Counted from the stretch's first letter, positions 1-9,224 are shown. The stretch: 64,000 nucleotides of DNA from Kiloniella spongiae (GCF_001026905.1 NZ_LAQL01000005.1:1-64000), one strand, 5' to 3'. A program made the numbers and translations. Notes: generated by a model from the letters alone, not told the origin.

Positions 1-27
1 ACATAACCATCCCTGCGGACGAGGGTT

Positions 28-56
28 TATTTAGTGTAGTACCCTCGCCCTGTCAA
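28..56 (-). promoter_or_regulatory. Possible sigma70 promoter reading off the left edge
   Basis: On the minus strand a TTGACA hexamer (51-56) is followed after 17 nt by TAAATA (28-33), a fair -35/-10 pair. The -10 region lies between short inverted arms (GAGGGT and ACCCTC). It would drive a leftward gene beyond the window, of which nothing can be seen. The hexamers are direct observation; promoter activity is inference. Confidence 0.35.
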
Positions 57-437
57 GCGACGGAATAGATTTTTGACAGTTTTTTTTTAGTTTTTTGAAT
101 AAAGGCTGAAATAAGAAGAAAATCCTTTAGCTTCAATGATCTAACGAATCGATTTTCGTCCGGTAATAGTTGAAAAATTCGCCCTATCTTCACGATAAAA
201 CCAAAGAAAACAGCAACCTATTTTACCGAGACTCTAAAATCCCTCCTAATTTAAGATCAAATCAGGCTACCATCTGAGTTCAACATCATAATTACTCGAT
301 AAAAAGAAGAGACAAATAGTCGAGCCGTAATGACTTTTGTGCCTGTCATCGACAGATTACCAAACAAAGAAAAACCATATAAGCAGAAAATGGACTCGTA
401 ATCTGGTAGAACCCCATAAAAATAATATCTCAAAAAC
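57..437. other. Intergenic stretch left of the nqr terminator
   Basis: About 380 AT-rich bases lie between the putative leftward promoter and the nqr terminator. I see no credible coding region, RNA gene or repeat. A minus-strand reading frame at 257-466 runs through the terminator hairpin, has no ribosome binding site and is taken as spurious. Confidence 0.5.
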
Positions 438-470
438 AAAAATGGCCAGAGTATCACTCTGGCCATTTTT
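438..470 (-). terminator. Rho-independent terminator of the nqr operon
   Basis: A 15-bp stem (AAAAATGGCCAGAGT and its complement) has a 3-nt loop and ends in T-rich sequence on both strands. It sits 12 nt after the nqrF stop codon, so it terminates the operon. The symmetry would allow bidirectional use. Confidence 0.9.
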
Positions 471-481
471 CGCTTCAGCTT

Positions 482-1705
482 TTAACCACCGAAATCATCT
501 AGCATAATATCTTCGCGGTCGACTCCAAGCTCAAGGAGCATGTTAATTACCGACGAATTCATAATCGGTGGCCCACACATATAATACTCACAATCTTCCG
601 GTGCTGTATGGTTCTTGAGATACTCATCATAAAGAACGTTATGAATAAAGCCTGTATAACCATCCCAGTCATCTTCAGGCAGCGCATCAGATAGTGCCAC
701 ATGCCATGTAAAATTAGGGAACTCGGCAGCCAACTGGTCAAAGTCCTCAACAAAGAACATTTCCCGTTTCGACCGTGCACCGTACCAGAACGTGATCTTG
801 CGATCTTTATTCTTAAGACGTTTGAGTTGGTCAAAGATGTGACTGCGCATTGGTGCCATACCAGCACCTCCACCGATAAAGACCATTTCCTTATCCGTAT
901 CACGAGCAAAGAACTCACCAAAAGGTCCTGAGATCGTCACCTTGTCACCTGGCTTCAGGTTAAAGATATAAGATGACATCTGCCCCGGAGGAATACCTTG
1001 TGTGCCCGGTGGTGGCGACGCCACACGCACATTAAGCATGATCATCCCCCGTTCTTCCGGGTAGTTTGCCATTGAATAAGCGCGTTCAACGGGTTCTGCA
1101 ACAGTCGACTCGAACTGCCAAAGATTGAACTTATCCCAATCTTCCCGATACTCTTCTTCAATGTCGAAATCTTTATACTTCAATTGATGCGCAGGGGCCT
1201 CAATCTGAATATAACCGCCAGCGCGGAAATTCACATCCTCACCTTCGGGTAAATCAAGTATCAGTGACTTAATAAAGGTCGCCACGTTTTCGTTTGAACG
1301 AACCGTGCACTCCCATTTCTTAACACCAAAGACTTCTTCGGGAACCTCGATTTCCATATCCTGCTTAACCGCAACCTGACAGGAAAGGCGGTCACCGCAA
1401 GAAGCTTCACGCTTTGTGATATGGCTTTCCTCGGTCGGAAGAATAGAACCGCCACCTGAGAAAATTTTCACCCGGCATTGCGCGCAGGTACCGCCACCGC
1501 CACAGGCAGAAGGAACAAAAAGCTTCTGTTCAGCCAGTGTTTGCAACAGCTTTCCACCAGCCGGAACAGAGATTGTTTTCTCACCGTTAATGGTGATGTC
1601 AACGCTTCCGGTAGAAACCAGTTTGGAACGTGCTGCGAGAATAATCGTGACAAGCGCTAGAACGATTAACGTAAAAAGCAGGATGCCTAATCCAAATGTG
1701 ATCAA
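482..1705 (-). CDS. nqrF: Na+-translocating NADH:quinone reductase subunit F
   Basis: This is the NADH dehydrogenase subunit of the sodium pump. It oxidises NADH with FAD and passes electrons through a [2Fe-2S] cluster to the membrane subunits. The 407-residue length is normal. An N-terminal membrane anchor (about residues 3-24) is followed by a ferredoxin domain with cluster cysteines C68, C74, C77 and C109. Then come a flavin-binding RAYSM motif near residue 210 and an NADH-binding [11 protein letters not shown] motif near 275. The C-terminus ends in an acidic DDFGG motif, as usual for the family. It is the last gene of nqrABCDEF, 13 bp after nqrE and directly before the terminator. The assignment is secure; direct electron transfer roles come from family knowledge. 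Confidence 0.97.
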   Translation of the reverse strand: MITFGLGILLFTLIVLALVTIILAARSKLVSTGSVDITINGEKTISVPAGGKLLQTLAEQKLFVPSACGGGGTCAQCRVKIFSGGGSILPTEESHITKREASCGDRLSCQVAVKQDMEIEVPEEVFGVKKWECTVRSNENVATFIKSLILDLPEGEDVNFRAGGYIQIEAPAHQLKYKDFDIEEEYREDWDKFNLWQFESTVAEPVERAYSMANYPEERGMIMLNVRVASPPPGTQGIPPGQMSSYIFNLKPGDKVTISGPFGEFFARDTDKEMVFIGGGAGMAPMRSHIFDQLKRLKNKDRKITFWYGARSKREMFFVEDFDQLAAEFPNFTWHVALSDALPEDDWDGYTGFIHNVLYDEYLKNHTAPEDCEYYMCGPPIMNSSVINMLLELGVDREDIMLDDFGG

Positions 1706-1718
1706 TTGAGCCTCCCCT

Positions 1719-2327
1719 TTACAGTTTCACGCCACTAAAAGACATGAAGGCCATCGCCATAAGGCCGGCAGTGATGAAGGTAATACCAAGGCCCTGAAGA
1801 CCGTCAGGTATATCTGAATACTTTAGCTTTTCCCGAACACCAGCCATCGCCGTGATTGCCAAGGCCCAACCAAAACCGGATGAAATGCCGTAGGTAGTTG
1901 CCTCTGCAAAATTATAATCGCGTTCGACCATAAAGAGCGAGCCACCCAGAATAGCGCAGTTCACCGTAATCAAAGGTAGGAACACGCCCAATGCATTGTA
2001 AAGCGGTGGGAAGTATTTATCCAAAACCATTTCAAGGATCTGAACCAACGCAGCAATAACACCGATATAGGAAATCAGGCCAAGGAAAGTAAGATCAACA
2101 TTATCAAATCCTGCCCAGGAAAGAGCACCCGGCGCCAACAGATAAGTCAGGATCAGATTATTTGCCGGCACAGTAATAGCCTGCACAATCATCACGGAAA
2201 TACCGAGGCCAATAGCAGTCGCGATCTTTTTGGACACAGCAATAAAAGTGCACATGCCCAGGAAAAATGAAAGCGCCAAATTTTCAACGAAAACCGCCTT
2301 TACGGCTAAAGAGATCAGCTCTTCCAT
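1719..2327 (-). CDS. nqrE: Na+-translocating NADH:quinone reductase subunit E
   Basis: This integral membrane subunit, about six helices and 202 residues, pairs with its paralogue NqrD. Together they hold the intramembrane Fe-S centre. The expected cysteines are visible in the GMCTF motif near residue 26 and the VNCAILGG motif near residue 124. The internal symmetry and length match the Nqr/Rnf DE family. Its start codon overlaps the nqrD stop codon, so translation is probably coupled. Being within an intact nqrABCDEF operon separates it from RnfA, its closest relative. Confidence 0.96.
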   Translation of the reverse strand: MEELISLAVKAVFVENLALSFFLGMCTFIAVSKKIATAIGLGISVMIVQAITVPANNLILTYLLAPGALSWAGFDNVDLTFLGLISYIGVIAALVQILEMVLDKYFPPLYNALGVFLPLITVNCAILGGSLFMVERDYNFAEATTYGISSGFGWALAITAMAGVREKLKYSDIPDGLQGLGITFITAGLMAMAFMSFSGVKL

Positions 2328-2980
2328 TAGTGTTCCTCAACCACTTGAATTTTATAATCACGCTCTTCCACTTGCTCTGGCTTCCAGGCACGGAACGCCC
2401 AGATAAGCAAACCAATGACAAAGAACGCTGATGGCGGCAACAGCAAGAGACCGTTAGGTACATACCAGCCACCGTTATTAACCGTCTCAAGTATCGTCAC
2501 ACCAAAGAGCGAACCAGAACCGAAAAGCTCTCGGATTACACCAACAAGCATCAAGATCAGCCCATACCCCAAACCATTACCAATTCCGTCAATGAAAGAT
2601 GCAATCGGTGGATTCTTCATAGCAAAGGCTTCAGCACGTCCCATCACAATACAGTTGGTGATAATCAAACCGACAAAGACAGAAAGCGTTTTGGAAATCT
2701 CGAAAGCATAGGCTTTGAGAACCTGATCAACAACAATAACCAGTGACGCAATAATCACCATCTGCACGATAATCCGGATAGAACCAGGGATTTGATTTCG
2801 AATCATCGAAATAAACATTGATGAAAACGCTGTAACTGCCGTCACTGCAAGGGCCATAACAAATGCTACTTGCAACGAAGATGTTACCGCAAGCGCCGAA
2901 CAGATCCCGAGAACCTGGAGAGTAATCGGGTTATTGTCGACCATCGGATCGAGAATAAGTTCTTTAGGAGTCTGCGCCAT
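2327..2980 (-). CDS. nqrD: Na+-translocating NADH:quinone reductase subunit D
   Basis: This 217-residue polytopic membrane protein is homologous to NqrE. Cysteines at about residues 27 (VLGICSAL) and 110 ([12 protein letters not shown]) match the ligands that form the intramembrane cluster with NqrE. A long amphipathic stretch with RAEAFAMKN follows the second cysteine, as usual for the family. The start touches the nqrC stop and the end touches the nqrE start, indicating tight translational coupling. The N-terminal extension before the first helix distinguishes it from NqrE. Confidence 0.96.
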   Translation of the reverse strand: MAQTPKELILDPMVDNNPITLQVLGICSALAVTSSLQVAFVMALAVTAVTAFSSMFISMIRNQIPGSIRIIVQMVIIASLVIVVDQVLKAYAFEISKTLSVFVGLIITNCIVMGRAEAFAMKNPPIASFIDGIGNGLGYGLILMLVGVIRELFGSGSLFGVTILETVNNGGWYVPNGLLLLPPSAFFVIGLLIWAFRAWKPEQVEERDYKIQVVEEH

Positions 2981-3786
2981 TAGATCTCTCCTGCTTTAAC
3001 AGATGCCAGGAAGGAAGCATATCCCGCCTTACCCATCCAGAAACGCACCAGATTATCCACACCATTCGACGTCAGTGTCGCACCAGCCAAGGCATCTACA
3101 TGAAATTCCTGACCAGCAGGAGGTGCCGTTTTGGCTACTGTAATCTGTAGCACGTCATTCTCATCATAGAGCTTTTTACCACGCCATAGCGACTTCCAGC
3201 GCGGATTATCAACTTCAGCACCAAGGCCCGGTGTTTCAGCATGACTGTAAAACTGTAATCCAAAGATATCGTTCGCGTTTTCTTCAACAGCAATAAAGCC
3301 ATAAAGCGTCGACCAAAGACCATAACCATGCAAGGGCAAGATCACCTTATCGAGGCTGCCATCTTCATTACGAAGAAGATAAACGGTGACAAACTTGGCT
3401 TGTCGACCAATCGACGCAGGATCATCCGTCAGTTCAACAGACAATTCTGGATCATCTGCTGCAGCACGATCATCGAATGTACTGGCGTCGAATTGATCCG
3501 TAAACTTGCCGGTTGCGATATCAAGTACATGTGGTTCGAAAACCTTGAATGCCTCTGTTACATCTGTGTCAGGGCTATAAAGTCCAGCCACCTGAAGAAT
3601 GTTAATCTGCTTATCTTTAAGTTTGTTGATTTCCTGCACAGGTCTTAGCGACACAGCAACAGCAGACACAATCATCGAAGCAACAAGGCAGAGAACAACA
3701 GCAACGAATACCGTTTTGCCCACAGAATCCGGTGGCGTATCAAGAAAACGACGCAACAAACCAGGTTTTTTATTTTCGTCAGGCAT
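2980..3786 (-). CDS. nqrC: Na+-translocating NADH:quinone reductase subunit C
   Basis: This subunit carries a covalently bound FMN on the periplasmic side. I place the start at the ATG at 3784-3786 (MPDENKK, 268 residues). A further upstream start is possible but would add residues with no family support. One N-terminal membrane helix (about 25-46) is followed by an FMN-binding domain. The AGATLTS motif near residues 234-240 is the ApbE flavinylation site, with T237 as predicted acceptor. The start overlaps the end of nqrB by 8 nt. The apbE gene nearby supplies the transferase. Confidence 0.96.
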   Translation of the reverse strand: MPDENKKPGLLRRFLDTPPDSVGKTVFVAVVLCLVASMIVSAVAVSLRPVQEINKLKDKQINILQVAGLYSPDTDVTEAFKVFEPHVLDIATGKFTDQFDASTFDDRAAADDPELSVELTDDPASIGRQAKFVTVYLLRNEDGSLDKVILPLHGYGLWSTLYGFIAVEENANDIFGLQFYSHAETPGLGAEVDNPRWKSLWRGKKLYDENDVLQITVAKTAPPAGQEFHVDALAGATLTSNGVDNLVRFWMGKAGYASFLASVKAGEI

Positions 3787-4978
3787 TACGCTTTGCCCTC
3801 CGCTTAATATTGGCCTGCACCACAAAATAATCGATCAGCGGTGCAAAGACGTTTCCGAATAGAATGGCGAGCATCATACCCTCGGGGAAAGCCGGATTAA
3901 TCACCCGGATCATCACCACCATAAAACCAATCAACGCACCATAGATATAACGTCCGACGTTGGTGTGGCTGGCAGAAACGGGTTCCGTAACCATAAAGGC
4001 TAGACCAAAAGCAAAACCACCCGTTACAAGATGCCAGTACCAAGGCATTGCAAACATTGGATTACTGTCAGAACCAACCCAGTTAAGAAGCAATGAAAAG
4101 CCAATCATTCCTGCCAGGCAACCGACAACCAAACGCCAGTTGGCAATCTTGGTAATAAGCAGAAAGCTCAACCCGATTAAGCAAGCCAATGTAGAGGTCT
4201 CACCGATAGATCCTTGGATTGTACCAATGAAAGCACTTGTCCAATCAATCCCTCGTACTGCAAGCTCGGTAAAACCGTCAGAAGCACTCACGGAAAGCGC
4301 AGTCGCACCAGAGAAACCATCAACAGGTGTCCAGATTGTTTCCCCCGACATTTGCGCGGGATACGCAAAATAGAGGAAAGCACGTCCGGTAAGCGCAGGA
4401 TTGAGAAAGTTTTTGCCAGTTCCGCCAAAGACTTCTTTACCAATAACGACGCCAAAGGAAATCCCTAGGGCCACCTGCCACAAAGGAGCACTTGGTGGCA
4501 AGATCAACGCATAAAGCATCGAAGTAACAAGAAAACCCTCGTTAACTTCATGCCCCCGAACCGTCGCAAAGATAACTTCCCAAATACCCCCGACAACCAG
4601 TGTCACAATATAGATCGGGAGGAAATAAAGCAGCCCATGCAAGAAGTTCGCAATGGGATTGTCAGGATTAAAGCCGACCCCTAATAAATCCAAAAGCCAC
4701 ACGCGCCAACCTGATGCGTTGTGAACTTCCATTGCCGTATTAGTCTGAAATCCGACATTATACAGGCCGATCAGAATGCAAGGGATCGTTGCTATGACCA
4801 CATAGGTCATGATCCGCTTCATATCCACGTAAGATCTTGCATGCGGTGCGACTTTGGTCACCGTTTTTGGTGTGTATAGAAAGCTCTCAACCATTTCATA
4901 GATTGGGAAGAACTTTTCGTATTTACCACCATTCGTAAAGTGAGGTTCTATACGATCGAAAAAGTTGCGAATACCCAC
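3779..4978 (-). CDS. nqrB: Na+-translocating NADH:quinone reductase subunit B
   Basis: This is the large membrane subunit with about ten helices. It binds riboflavin and covalent FMN and forms much of the sodium path. I choose the GTG at 4976-4978 as start (399 residues). It lies 4 nt after the nqrA stop and is preceded by a perfect AAGGAGG ribosome binding site. Longer readings overlap nqrA without family support. The flavinylation motif SGATAL is at about residues 223-228, with T226 as predicted FMN acceptor. The C-terminal half has the usual glycine-rich helices. The GTG start with a strong Shine-Dalgarno site is the only notable point. Confidence 0.96.
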   Translation of the reverse strand: MGIRNFFDRIEPHFTNGGKYEKFFPIYEMVESFLYTPKTVTKVAPHARSYVDMKRIMTYVVIATIPCILIGLYNVGFQTNTAMEVHNASGWRVWLLDLLGVGFNPDNPIANFLHGLLYFLPIYIVTLVVGGIWEVIFATVRGHEVNEGFLVTSMLYALILPPSAPLWQVALGISFGVVIGKEVFGGTGKNFLNPALTGRAFLYFAYPAQMSGETIWTPVDGFSGATALSVSASDGFTELAVRGIDWTSAFIGTIQGSIGETSTLACLIGLSFLLITKIANWRLVVGCLAGMIGFSLLLNWVGSDSNPMFAMPWYWHLVTGGFAFGLAFMVTEPVSASHTNVGRYIYGALIGFMVVMIRVINPAFPEGMMLAILFGNVFAPLIDYFVVQANIKRRAKRNA

Positions 4979-4982
4979 GTGA

Positions 4983-6332
4983 TCAGCCCTCCTTTTCGAT
5001 CTTGTTAAGGCAATCGCGCAGCGCCATGCCATACTCGTATTTGGCAGGGCAGGCAAAGCCAACCAAGCCAAGATCTTCTTCATCCAGTTCCATCGCGCCA
5101 AGCGCCTGTGCCTGATCAGTATCCATCACCAAAAGCGCACGTAACAACTGTGTTGGCAGATAGTCCTGCGGCATAAGTTCTTCAAAAGTGCCAAGCGGCA
5201 CCATAGCTCTGCGCCCACCGTTAAGGTTAGATGTCAAAGCATAAAACTTCTTTGAGAAAGCAGACCCCAATACAGGTTGTACCGAATATTTCGACGGCAT
5301 TGGTAGTATCCAACCCATCGTGATCTGTTTCTGATCTTCTTCAATCAATGTAATCTGGCGTGCATAGCGACCAAGATATCCATCTTCGCCCTCACCCATC
5401 CGGCCACTAAGAATTGACCCTGAAATCATGCGAACAGGTACATCGCCGGGAATATCCTGGGCGACCAGATCCGCCATCGACGCACCGGAAACTGTCCGAA
5501 CCAACCGGGGGTTGGCACAAAGCGGGCCGGACAATGCAACTACACGGCTTGCATCATAACGACCGGTCAACAATAGCTTACCGATAGAGATTACATCGGA
5601 ATACCCAATCGTCCATACGGCTTGATCACCCTTTGGCGGTTCTAGAAAATGCACATGAGTACCAGCAAGGCCAGCCGGGTGCGGGCCGGAAAAGCTTGCA
5701 ACAGTTACATCAGAAATGTCTGAACCCGGAATATCAGCATCGGGTGATTGGCAAAGATAGATTTTGCCCTCTGTAAGCTGGGTGATCGCTTCAAGGCCTT
5801 TGCGGAAAGCTTCCGCTTCATCTGCAATAATTTCTGCCGGATCTGCCGAGAGCGGCTCTGAATCCATAGCCGTCACAAAAATAGCTGATGGTTTGGTATC
5901 CGGTGCGGGAACTTTGGAATAAGGTCTGGTGCGAAACGACGTCCAAAGCCCGGAAGCACAAAGACGCTCAGTAAAACCTTCTGCTGTAGACACATCACCG
6001 ACATTAGAAAAATCAACTGGTTCAGCAACAGCCTCGTCAATGTCAATTACGACACTGACCAAAACACGGCGCGCACCACGATTAATAGCTCTAACCCGAC
6101 CGGCAACTGGTGAAGTGACCATAACTTCAGGTGTATCTTTATGAGAAAGTATAGGGGTTCCTGCCGCAACGACATCCCCCTCCTGAACCGCAAGTCGCGG
6201 CTTCAGGCCGATATAGTCCGCGCCCAATATAGCAACGGAACCAACAATAGCAGGATCTTTGATACCAGGCTTGGGTGCCCCCAGCACAGGAACATCAAGA
6301 CCTTTTCGTAACGAGAATTTCGGCACGTTCAT
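4983..6332 (-). CDS. nqrA: Na+-translocating NADH:quinone reductase subunit A
   Basis: This is the cytoplasmic subunit implicated in quinone binding. At 449 residues it has no membrane helix and matches the family length. The N-terminus (FSLRKGLDVPVLGAP) and the biotinyl-like module around residues 50-100 are typical. The C-terminal segment with CPAKYEYG matches NqrA. It is first in the operon. The 156-bp gap to the divergent apbE gene should hold the promoters of both units, but I cannot pick a convincing -35/-10 pair there. Confidence 0.96.
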   Translation of the reverse strand: MNVPKFSLRKGLDVPVLGAPKPGIKDPAIVGSVAILGADYIGLKPRLAVQEGDVVAAGTPILSHKDTPEVMVTSPVAGRVRAINRGARRVLVSVVIDIDEAVAEPVDFSNVGDVSTAEGFTERLCASGLWTSFRTRPYSKVPAPDTKPSAIFVTAMDSEPLSADPAEIIADEAEAFRKGLEAITQLTEGKIYLCQSPDADIPGSDISDVTVASFSGPHPAGLAGTHVHFLEPPKGDQAVWTIGYSDVISIGKLLLTGRYDASRVVALSGPLCANPRLVRTVSGASMADLVAQDIPGDVPVRMISGSILSGRMGEGEDGYLGRYARQITLIEEDQKQITMGWILPMPSKYSVQPVLGSAFSKKFYALTSNLNGGRRAMVPLGTFEELMPQDYLPTQLLRALLVMDTDQAQALGAMELDEEDLGLVGFACPAKYEYGMALRDCLNKIEKEG

Positions 6333-6488
6333 GCAGTCCTGTAAAAATTTTTAGCCCTTATGCGACAATTATGCTGCCTCTTAAAGTACTTTTTTGGCCA
6401 CAAAGACTTAATTTTTTGTTGAATCTGCTATAAAACTCGCCCATAAGCCAATGAAACTAGCTTTTATATTAGCACGGAGGCCTTAATA

Positions 6489-7535
6489 GTGCCGGATAAT
6501 TTCCTCATTTCGCGCCGAAATTTCATGATCATGCCAGCCTGCCTAGCCGCATTAAGTGCTTGCAAATTGGGATCATCAGCGTCGGTGTTAAAAGTCGCCG
6601 GCTTCACCATGGGCACCAACTACTCTATAGTTGCGGTCGATCACACCCAGACTTTATCAGAAGAAGATCTGCGAAAAGATATTGATAAGGCTTTGCTGCA
6701 AGTCAACGCACAGCTATCAAACTGGGATCCGACATCAGAAATTTCACGCTTCAACGCATCGACATCAACCGACTCGACAGCGGTTTCCCCTGCTCTGGCT
6801 GAAGTTATGAATGCAGCAAATACCGTTCATACCGCTAGTGACGGACAATTTGATGTTACCCTAGGTCCTTTGATTGATCTTTGGGGGTTTGGTGCCGCAG
6901 ATAATACTGTGCAGACACCAGCAACAGAGGCAATTGAAGCAGCTCTTCGTAAATCCGGCCAAAGCCGGACATTACGTATTTCTGATCAATCACTTCAGAA
7001 ACAAACACCAGAAACAGAGATCTATCTCTCAGCTATCGGCAAAGGGTATGGTGTTGATGTCATCGCCCGTAAACTTGAAAGCTTTGGCATTAAGGATTTC
7101 ATGGTAGAGATTGGCGGAGACCTTTATACTGCTGGACTCAACCCCGATGGAACACCGTGGCAAATCGGTATCGAAACACCGGATGCACACGACCGTACAA
7201 TGCACGAAGTTGTTGGCCTTTCAAACCTGGGCATGGCGACATCTGGTGACTACCGCAATTACTTTGAACAAGATGGCGTGCGTTATTCACACATCATTGA
7301 CGCTCAAACAGGTCGCCCTATTACCCACACAACAGCATCAGTTACTGTGTTAACAGAGAATGCCATGCTGGCTGATGCCTGGGCAACTGCAATGCTTGTC
7401 TTGGGTAAAGAGCGCGGTCTGAAAATCGCAAATAATCTTGATATGGCAGTATTGTTCATTGAACGTGACAGCAATGCTACCCATACTAAGTTTATCACAA
7501 CGCCAAGTGCGCGTTTTAGCGATATGCAAGCTTAG
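6489..7535 (+). CDS. apbE: FAD:protein FMN transferase (ApbE), Tat-type lipoprotein
   Basis: ApbE attaches FMN from FAD to threonine in NqrB and NqrC. The 348-residue protein starts at a GTG with a GGAGG site 8 nt upstream. The N-terminus has SRRNFM, which fits the twin-arginine motif, then a short hydrophobic stretch and the lipobox LSAC. A mature lipoprotein exported by Tat is therefore likely. The family core is visible: GFTMGTNYSI, a W-D-P stretch (SNWDP), the GAIGKGYGVD-like segment SAIGKGYGVD, the EIGGDLYTAG segment and the SHIIDAQTGRPI metal-site motif. It is divergent from nqrA and followed by nqrM. The function with NQR follows from context and family knowledge. Confidence 0.95.
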   Translation: MPDNFLISRRNFMIMPACLAALSACKLGSSASVLKVAGFTMGTNYSIVAVDHTQTLSEEDLRKDIDKALLQVNAQLSNWDPTSEISRFNASTSTDSTAVSPALAEVMNAANTVHTASDGQFDVTLGPLIDLWGFGAADNTVQTPATEAIEAALRKSGQSRTLRISDQSLQKQTPETEIYLSAIGKGYGVDVIARKLESFGIKDFMVEIGGDLYTAGLNPDGTPWQIGIETPDAHDRTMHEVVGLSNLGMATSGDYRNYFEQDGVRYSHIIDAQTGRPITHTTASVTVLTENAMLADAWATAMLVLGKERGLKIANNLDMAVLFIERDSNATHTKFITTPSARFSDMQA

Positions 7536-7553
7536 AGATTGGATAACTGACCA

Positions 7554-7781
7554 GTGGCAACTTTCTTTTTAGCATTCGGCATCTTAGCCTTACTCGTCCT
7601 TGGAATGGCAATTGGTGTCATTATGCAAGGCAAGACGATCAAGGGAAGTTGTGGCGGTTTGAATGCTATCAGTGGCGCTGATCATTGTTTGGTCTGTAAT
7701 AAAGAAGTTGATCCGAATAGCCCGCTTCGCGACAGACTAAGTTGTCCACGCGCACGAGAAAAACAAAATCAAATTAGCTAA
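7554..7781 (+). CDS. nqrM: NQR assembly factor NqrM (DUF539 family)
   Basis: This 75-residue protein has one N-terminal membrane helix followed by a short cysteine-rich tail. Four cysteines occur in KGSCGG, the CLVC pair and LSCPR. In the family they are proposed to deliver iron for the NqrD/NqrE cluster. The start is a GTG with a poor ribosome binding site, 18 bp after apbE, so the two are likely co-transcribed. A strong terminator follows. The length and the KGSCGGLN motif are diagnostic for NqrM. Confidence 0.93.
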   Translation: MATFFLAFGILALLVLGMAIGVIMQGKTIKGSCGGLNAISGADHCLVCNKEVDPNSPLRDRLSCPRAREKQNQIS

Positions 7782-7804
7782 ATAGCTAGCAGATTTTTCA
7801 ATCA

Positions 7805-7843
7805 AAAACCCTCTCTAATCATCGTGTTAGAGAGGGTTTTTTT
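7805..7843 (+). terminator. Rho-independent terminator after apbE-nqrM
   Basis: A 14-bp stem (AAAACCCTCTCTAA and complement) with an 8-nt loop is followed by a T run. It lies 24 nt after the nqrM stop codon. It may also stop the minus-strand gene that ends at 7955. Confidence 0.93.
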
Positions 7844-7954
7844 ATATGCAAAACCAGTCACCAAAAAACCGAAAATTTTCACCAAAAAAATAGTGTGAAT
7901 CAAGAAATCTGGCATTCTGAACCCAAGCTCTCCCCTTACGCAGGATCAAATTGC

Positions 7955-8140
7955 CTATCCCTCGGTTGAGAGAGGTACAAAGCCTAATAACAATAGACAA
8001 ACTGCTGCGGCAAGGCCGGAAATCCACAGTTGCCACCTTGGTCCTTCGGCCTTCCAAACACGGCGATATTTATAACCGGCCAGACAGGCAATTATGAAGA
8101 TTAACGTCGCGCTCCAAGGAGCCAGAGTTATTGCGGTCAA
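7955..8140 (-). CDS. Small two-helix membrane protein, unknown function
   Basis: This 61-residue frame encodes two hydrophobic segments (about residues 10-23 and 42-56). They are separated by a charged loop with YKYRRVWKAEGPRWQLW. The loop and helix pattern looks like a real small inner-membrane protein rather than random sequence. The start would be a TTG with only a partial ribosome binding site (GGGAAG). No function can be assigned. It lies between the nqrM terminator and the CBS gene and has its own direction of transcription. Confidence 0.5.
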   Translation of the reverse strand: MTAITLAPWSATLIFIIACLAGYKYRRVWKAEGPRWQLWISGLAAAVCLLLLGFVPLSTEG

Positions 8141-8214
8141 AAAGCAAGACTTCCCTAAGTAAATGATTTGTCTTATAGTTATTAAGCACAGTCCATTATG
8201 ACAATCAAGTCAGG

Positions 8215-8745
8215 ATGCTTCTTATGCCTACAACCTACCAAGCACCAAGAAAAAGCGATAACCAGCAGAAAAAAACGGTTAGTCAGTCAACGCAATCTAA
8301 TTTTGCTGCCGGTACGGCCACGGTGCAAAATATCATAACCAATAAAGGCGATGACGTTTTTTCGATCAGTCCTCAAGACACTCTTGGAAAAGCGGTCGAA
8401 TTACTCAGCGAAAAGCGGATCGGCGCCTTGGTTGTCTCAGACACCGGCGTTGGATTACTCGGCATTCTCTCAGAGCGTGATATTGTCCGCAAACTCGCCG
8501 AAACGCCTGGACGCACCCTCCCCCATAAAGTCGAACAGGTCATGACAAGCAATGTCGAAGTTTGCACACGGGACGAAGCGCTTGTTTCTGTCCTGCGTCG
8601 CATGACGGATGGTCGCTTTCGCCATATGCCCGTTGTGGAAAACGAAAAGCTTGTTGGTGTCGTCACGATCGGGGATGTTGTAAATTATCGCCTGAATGAA
8701 CTGGAATACGAGGCCCTACAGCTTAAACAGCTCGTCGTTGGTTAA
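8215..8745 (+). CDS. CBS-domain pair protein
   Basis: A low-complexity N-terminal stretch (about residues 1-38, rich in Q, S, K and T) precedes two CBS domains at about residues 45-105 and 110-170. The repeated pattern GILSERDIVRKL ... GVVTIGDVVNYRL is typical. Such stand-alone CBS pairs usually bind adenine nucleotides (AMP, ATP, SAM) and act as regulators. The true start may be the ATG at 8224 (MPTTYQ), which has an AGGA element at better spacing than the ATG at 8215. No partner enzyme is adjacent, so the target is unknown. Confidence 0.85.
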   Translation: MLLMPTTYQAPRKSDNQQKKTVSQSTQSNFAAGTATVQNIITNKGDDVFSISPQDTLGKAVELLSEKRIGALVVSDTGVGLLGILSERDIVRKLAETPGRTLPHKVEQVMTSNVEVCTRDEALVSVLRRMTDGRFRHMPVVENEKLVGVVTIGDVVNYRLNELEYEALQLKQLVVG

Positions 8746-8760
8746 TATAAAACCCTGTAC

Positions 8761-8957
8761 TTAGGACAAAACTTTACATGTCTGCGTCCTAGAGCTCTTT
8801 TCAGTCGCCCCCTGACAACGAAACGTCACCAAAGGACATTTGTTTATTAGCCCTCAAGATAATCTTTTTTGATGGAACTATGAGCTTGAAGAGACACGAT
8901 TATAAAGATGCTTACCACTGGCTTCAAAATCAGCTTTTGATTTTCAACATCAAAAGC
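8761..8957. other. Intergenic stem-loops between the CBS gene and tRNA-Val
   Basis: Two inverted repeats are visible. TTAGGAC near 8762 pairs with GTCCTA near 8786. GCTTTTGAT (8933-8941) pairs exactly with ATCAAAAGC (8949-8957) across 7 nt. Neither has a clear following T run. Their role is unknown, possibly a weak terminator of the CBS gene. Confidence 0.35.
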
Positions 8958-8976
8958 ATAATGCATTGATTTGTAA

Positions 8977-9015
8977 AACCAAAAACGGCGCTTCATTTGT
9001 TTGAAGCGCCGTTTT
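8977..9015 (-). terminator. Terminator of the tRNA-Val transcript
   Basis: On the minus strand AAAACGGCGCTTCA pairs with its complement across a 6-nt loop, and a T-rich tail follows. It lies 12 nt after the tRNA-Val 3' end. Confidence 0.88.
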
Positions 9016-9026
9016 ATTAAGACGTC

Positions 9027-9102
9027 TGGTGGGCGATGACAGGCTCGAACTGCCGACCCTCTCGGTGTAAACGAGATGCTCTACCAACTGAGCTAATCGC
9101 CC
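9027..9102 (-). tRNA. tRNA-Val (anticodon TAC)
   Basis: A full cloverleaf is readable on the minus strand. It has acceptor GGGCGAT/ATCGCCC, D arm GCTC-GAGC, anticodon stem TCTCG/CGAGA with loop TTTACAC, T arm with TTCGAGC, and encoded CCA (9027-9029). The anticodon TAC reads GUA codons. The flanks extend the acceptor pairing: 9021-9037 and 9096-9112 are perfect 17-bp complements. Position after hupB is common in Alphaproteobacteria. Confidence 0.97.
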
Positions 9103-9187
9103 ACCAGACGTCTCGTCTGATGAAGGAGCTTTTAAGGTGATTCGCCGCCCTTGGCAAGCCTAAAATTACACAAAATTGACAATAAAT

Positions 9188-9224
9188 AAAAAAAAACCGG
9201 CTAGCCTAAGGCTAACCGGTTTTT
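9188..9224 (-). terminator. Terminator of the HU gene
   Basis: On the minus strand AACCGGTTAGCC pairs with GGCTAGCCGGTT, with one G-U pair and a 3-nt loop, followed by eight T residues. It lies just after the HU stop codon. Confidence 0.92.

Noticed and set aside
257-466. Minus-strand frame of 69 residues
   Set aside because: It starts inside the nqr terminator hairpin, has no ribosome binding site and resembles no protein.
3328-3648. Plus-strand frame of 106 residues within nqrC
   Set aside because: Antisense to a conserved gene, no ribosome binding site, cysteine- and isoleucine-rich composition typical of chance frames.
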